From CAIVAT01 sp964628215 (GTDB taxonomy: Bacteria; Bacteroidota; Bacteroidia; Bacteroidales; FEN-979), in contig CAZVNF010000175.1 of NCBI GenBank assembly GCA_964628215.1, forward strand, positions 1 to 7,403: 7,403 nucleotides of DNA, in the 5' to 3' direction. Below are positions 4,816-7,403 of this stretch, one piece after another. How positions within the stretch are numbered: the stretch's first letter is position 1; every line of letters starts with the position of its first letter. The translations under genes were made by a program, and so were the position numbers. The notes beneath the pieces are model-generated. The model did not search any database, had not been told where the DNA came from, and saw only the letters and a list, made by a program, of their open reading frames with translations.

Positions 4816-7403
4816 ATGGAAAAGATCACGGAAAATAACACGGTAATAACCACGGAAACAGAGCATCAGGCAGACTATTATCATGATGTACTGGCAAAAA
4901 GGATCCGTCCAAAAATTACGATTGAAGCTTTGGAAATGAAAGAAAAAATATCTGAGGAAAGCGCGCGGAAAATTTATTCGTTTGCTGAGGTAATTGAAAA
5001 ATCTACTGAATATTTTAAGGGCGACAGCCTTGCAGCCAACGTTTGGGCCAATAAATATGCGCTGAAGAATTCTGAAGGGCATTTGTTTGAATTGACCCCC
5101 GATGATATGCATCGCCGGATTGCGCGGGAACTTGCCCGGGTTGAAAAAAAATATCCCAACCCCATGAGTGAGGATGAGATATTTGAACTCATCAGGAATT
5201 TCAAGTATATTGTACCCCAGGGGAGTCCGATGGCGGGTATTGGAAACGATTTTCAAATCGGTTCTTTGTCAAACTGCTTTGTAATCGGCAACGAAGGTGC
5301 CTCCGATTCTTATGGTGCCATCATGAAAACCGATGAAGAACAGGTTCAGCTGATGAAGCGCCGGGGAGGGGTGGGCCACGACCTTTCGCACATCAGGCCA
5401 AAATACAGTGAAGTCAGAAACAGTGCCCTCACTTCTACCGGCATCGTTCCGTTCATGGAACGATATTCCAACTCCACCCGGGAAGTGGCACAGGAAGGCC
5501 GCAGGGGCGCCCTGATGCTGAGTATATCCGTGGCTCACCCGGATGCAGAACATTTTATCGATGCCAAACTGGAAGCCGGAAAAGTAACGGGGGCGAACAT
5601 CTCTGTAAAACTCACGGATGAGTTTATGGAAGCTGTGGTGAACGACACGGAATACACGCAGCGCTATCCGGTGGATTCCCGTGAACCTTCCTTCACAAAG
5701 CCCATGAAAGCCCGTGAATTATGGAACAAGATCGTTCACAATGCCTGGAAATCGGCAGAGCCCGGAATCCTGTTCTGGGATACCATTATCCGCGAATCAA
5801 TTCCCGATTGCTATGCCGACCTGGGCTTTCGCACGGTTTCGACCAATCCGTGCGGTGAAATTCCTCTTTGCACCTACGACAGCTGCCGCCTGCTGGCCAT
5901 CAACCTGTACAATTATGTGGATAAACCATTTACCCCGGAAGCCAGTTTCGACTCCGGCCTCTTCATAACCCATGTGCACAAAGCCCAGCGGATGATGGAT
6001 GACATCATCGACCTGGAACTTGAAAAAATTGACCGCATCCTGGCAAAAATTGAACGGGATCCGGAAGCGGAGGAGATCAAAGTCAGGGAACGGAATATGT
6101 GGCTGAATATCAAGAAAAAAGCGATTCAGGGCCGCAGAACCGGTTTCGGTATTACTGCCGAAGGAGACATGCTTGCAGCCCTTGGCACCCGCTATGGTTC
6201 TGATGATGCCACAGATTTCTCCCTCGAGGTGCACAAAATCCTGGCCATAGAGGCCTATCGTTCCTCTGTTACCATGGCCAAAGAGCGTGGCCCGTTTCCG
6301 ATTTATGATACCACGCGCGAGATGAACAACCCTTTTATTCTGAGGATGAAAGAGGCTGCACCCGATGTATATGCCGATATGGCCATCTATGGCCGGCGCA
6401 ATGTGGCGATCCTCACCATCGCCCCAACCGGATCTGTAAGCATCCTTACCCAGACTACTTCAGGGCTCGAACCGGTATTTGCTGTTAACTACAAACGGCG
6501 CAGAAAGGTGAATCCCAACGATAAGAATGTGAAAATCACCTTCAAAGATGAAGTGGGAGATACCTGGGAAGAATACAATGTTTTCCATCATAATTTTGTA
6601 ACCTGGCTGGTGGTTAATGGTTTCAACGTGGATGAGGTTTCACATATGCCCGAAAAGGAGCTTAAAGCAATCATCAAGCAATCCCCTTTTTATAAAGCTA
6701 CTGCCAATGACGTTGACTGGGTTGCCAAGGTGAAAATGCAGGGCGCCGTGCAAAAATGGGTCGACCATTCCATAAGTGTGACTGTGAATGTGCCGAATGA
6801 TGCCAAAGAGGAGATGATCAGCACAATATATGAAACGGCGTGGAGAGTGGGATGCAAAGGAATGACGGTTTACCGCGACGGCTCCCGTTCCGGCGTTCTT
6901 TTAAACAACGATGCCAAGGATAAGAAAAAGAAGGACAAAAGCGATGAATTCGTGGAAACCACCGCGCCGCACCGTCCCGACCGTCTCGAAGCCGATATTG
7001 TTCGTTTTCAGAACGATCATGAGAAATGGATCGCGGTTGTCGGACGATTGAACGGCCGTCCGTATGAGATTTTTACAGGCGTTGCCGAAGATTTCTGGAT
7101 TCCCACCTGGGTGCAGAAGGGCTGGATTGTGAAAACCCGTCCCGACGGTGTCGGATCACGTTACGACTTCCAGTTCGAAGACCGGCAGGGTTACAAGATC
7201 ACCATCGAAGCCCTTTCCCGTTCGTTCAACAAAGAATACTGGAACTACGCCAAACTGATCTCGGGGATTTTACGGCATGGCATGCCGCTCCCGTTTGTGG
7301 TCAATATCATTTCCAAACTTCACTTTGAGGTCGACTCCATCAACACCTGGAAAAACGGGATCGAGCGTGCACTCAAGAAATTCATCCCCGATGGAACCAA
7401 AGC
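4816..7403 (+). CDS. nrdJ: Adenosylcobalamin-dependent (class II) ribonucleotide reductase, 3' end cut off by window
   Basis: This enzyme reduces ribonucleotides to deoxyribonucleotides using a radical made from coenzyme B12, without needing oxygen. 862 complete codons are present; the frame is open at the right edge. The ten-stranded barrel signatures are clear: SLSNC with redox cysteine C154; RRGGVGHDLS (182-191); STNPCGEIPL with N344, the thiyl-radical cysteine C346 and E348; the second redox cysteine C357, 11 residues after C346 as in Thermotoga NrdJ; and APTGSVSIL with TSGLEP (536-553). VGCKGMTVYRDGSR (678-691) is typical of long NrdJ proteins. A lysine-rich linker (about 697-712) leads into a TSCPD-like C-terminal domain (from about 719, with GRPYEIFTG). 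The terminal cysteine pair that re-reduces the active site should lie just beyond the window. An in-frame TGA directly precedes the ATG (4813-4815), so no start upstream of 4816 is possible. No Shine-Dalgarno sequence or ATP-cone is apparent. Confidence 0.95.
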   Translation, partial: MEKITENNTVITTETEHQADYYHDVLAKRIRPKITIEALEMKEKISEESARKIYSFAEVIEKSTEYFKGDSLAANVWANKYALKNSEGHLFELTPDDMHRRIARELARVEKKYPNPMSEDEIFELIRNFKYIVPQGSPMAGIGNDFQIGSLSNCFVIGNEGASDSYGAIMKTDEEQVQLMKRRGGVGHDLSHIRPKYSEVRNSALTSTGIVPFMERYSNSTREVAQEGRRGALMLSISVAHPDAEHFIDAKLEAGKVTGANISVKLTDEFMEAVVNDTEYTQRYPVDSREPSFTKPMKARELWNKIVHNAWKSAEPGILFWDTIIRESIPDCYADLGFRTVSTNPCGEIPLCTYDSCRLLAINLYNYVDKPFTPEASFDSGLFITHVHKAQRMMDDIIDLELEKIDRILAKIERDPEAEEIKVRERNMWLNIKKKAIQGRRTGFGITAEGDMLAALGTRYGSDDATDFSLEVHKILAIEAYRSSVTMAKERGPFPIYDTTREMNNPFILRMKEAAPDVYADMAIYGRRNVAILTIAPTGSVSILTQTTSGLEPVFAVNYKRRRKVNPNDKNVKITFKDEVGDTWEEYNVFHHNFVTWLVVNGFNVDEVSHMPEKELKAIIKQSPFYKATANDVDWVAKVKMQGAVQKWVDHSISVTVNVPNDAKEEMISTIYETAWRVGCKGMTVYRDGSRSGVLLNNDAKDKKKKDKSDEFVETTAPHRPDRLEADIVRFQNDHEKWIAVVGRLNGRPYEIFTGVAEDFWIPTWVQKGWIVKTRPDGVGSRYDFQFEDRQGYKITIEALSRSFNKEYWNYAKLISGILRHGMPLPFVVNIISKLHFEVDSINTWKNGIERALKKFIPDGTK

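Noticed and set aside
4810..6234. Several antisense open frames of 60-150 codons within nrdJ, and others within the outer-membrane protein gene
   Set aside because: They lie wholly opposite well-supported genes, show no recognisable domains, and have no promoter or family resemblance.

Overview
The window looks like a chromosomal segment of a member of the Bacteroidota. The evidence is near-consensus Bacteroidota -7 promoter elements (TAnnTTTG) in front of two divergent genes, no visible Shine-Dalgarno sequences, a propeller-plus-outer-membrane-barrel protein, and a long class II ribonucleotide reductase. Base composition is moderate and looks even throughout. I see no mobile element, phage gene, CRISPR array, tRNA or rRNA.

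Layout. Positions 1-28 are an octanucleotide tandem repeat that runs off the left edge and covers the stop codon of the first gene. On the minus strand (23-661) lies a GloC/YcbL-like metallo-beta-lactamase-fold hydrolase of the glyoxalase II type. A 114-base divergent intergenic region (662-775) holds a nearly perfect 16-bp inverted repeat, and each arm contains a -7 element pointing at the gene on its side. On the plus strand (776-4141) is a 1121-residue secreted protein. It has a peptidase-MA-like domain that has lost its zinc ligands, a WD40-like (PD40/TolB-type) propeller, and a C-terminal outer-membrane beta-barrel. Two bases after its stop comes a YhbP/UPF0306-family flavin-type split-barrel protein (4144-4617), presumably in the same operon. 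A 198-base spacer (4618-4815) follows, with a candidate promoter and two small inverted repeats but no recognisable B12 riboswitch. From 4816 to the right edge runs nrdJ, an adenosylcobalamin-dependent ribonucleotide reductase whose C-terminal end is cut off by the window.

How the genes relate. The MBL hydrolase and the outer-membrane protein share only a divergent control region. The outer-membrane protein and the YhbP-like protein are probably co-transcribed, although no biochemical link is evident. The nrdJ gene is a separate unit for oxygen-independent deoxyribonucleotide synthesis. The least understood item is the three-part pseudo-peptidase/propeller/barrel protein. The rest is mostly ordinary core-genome content.
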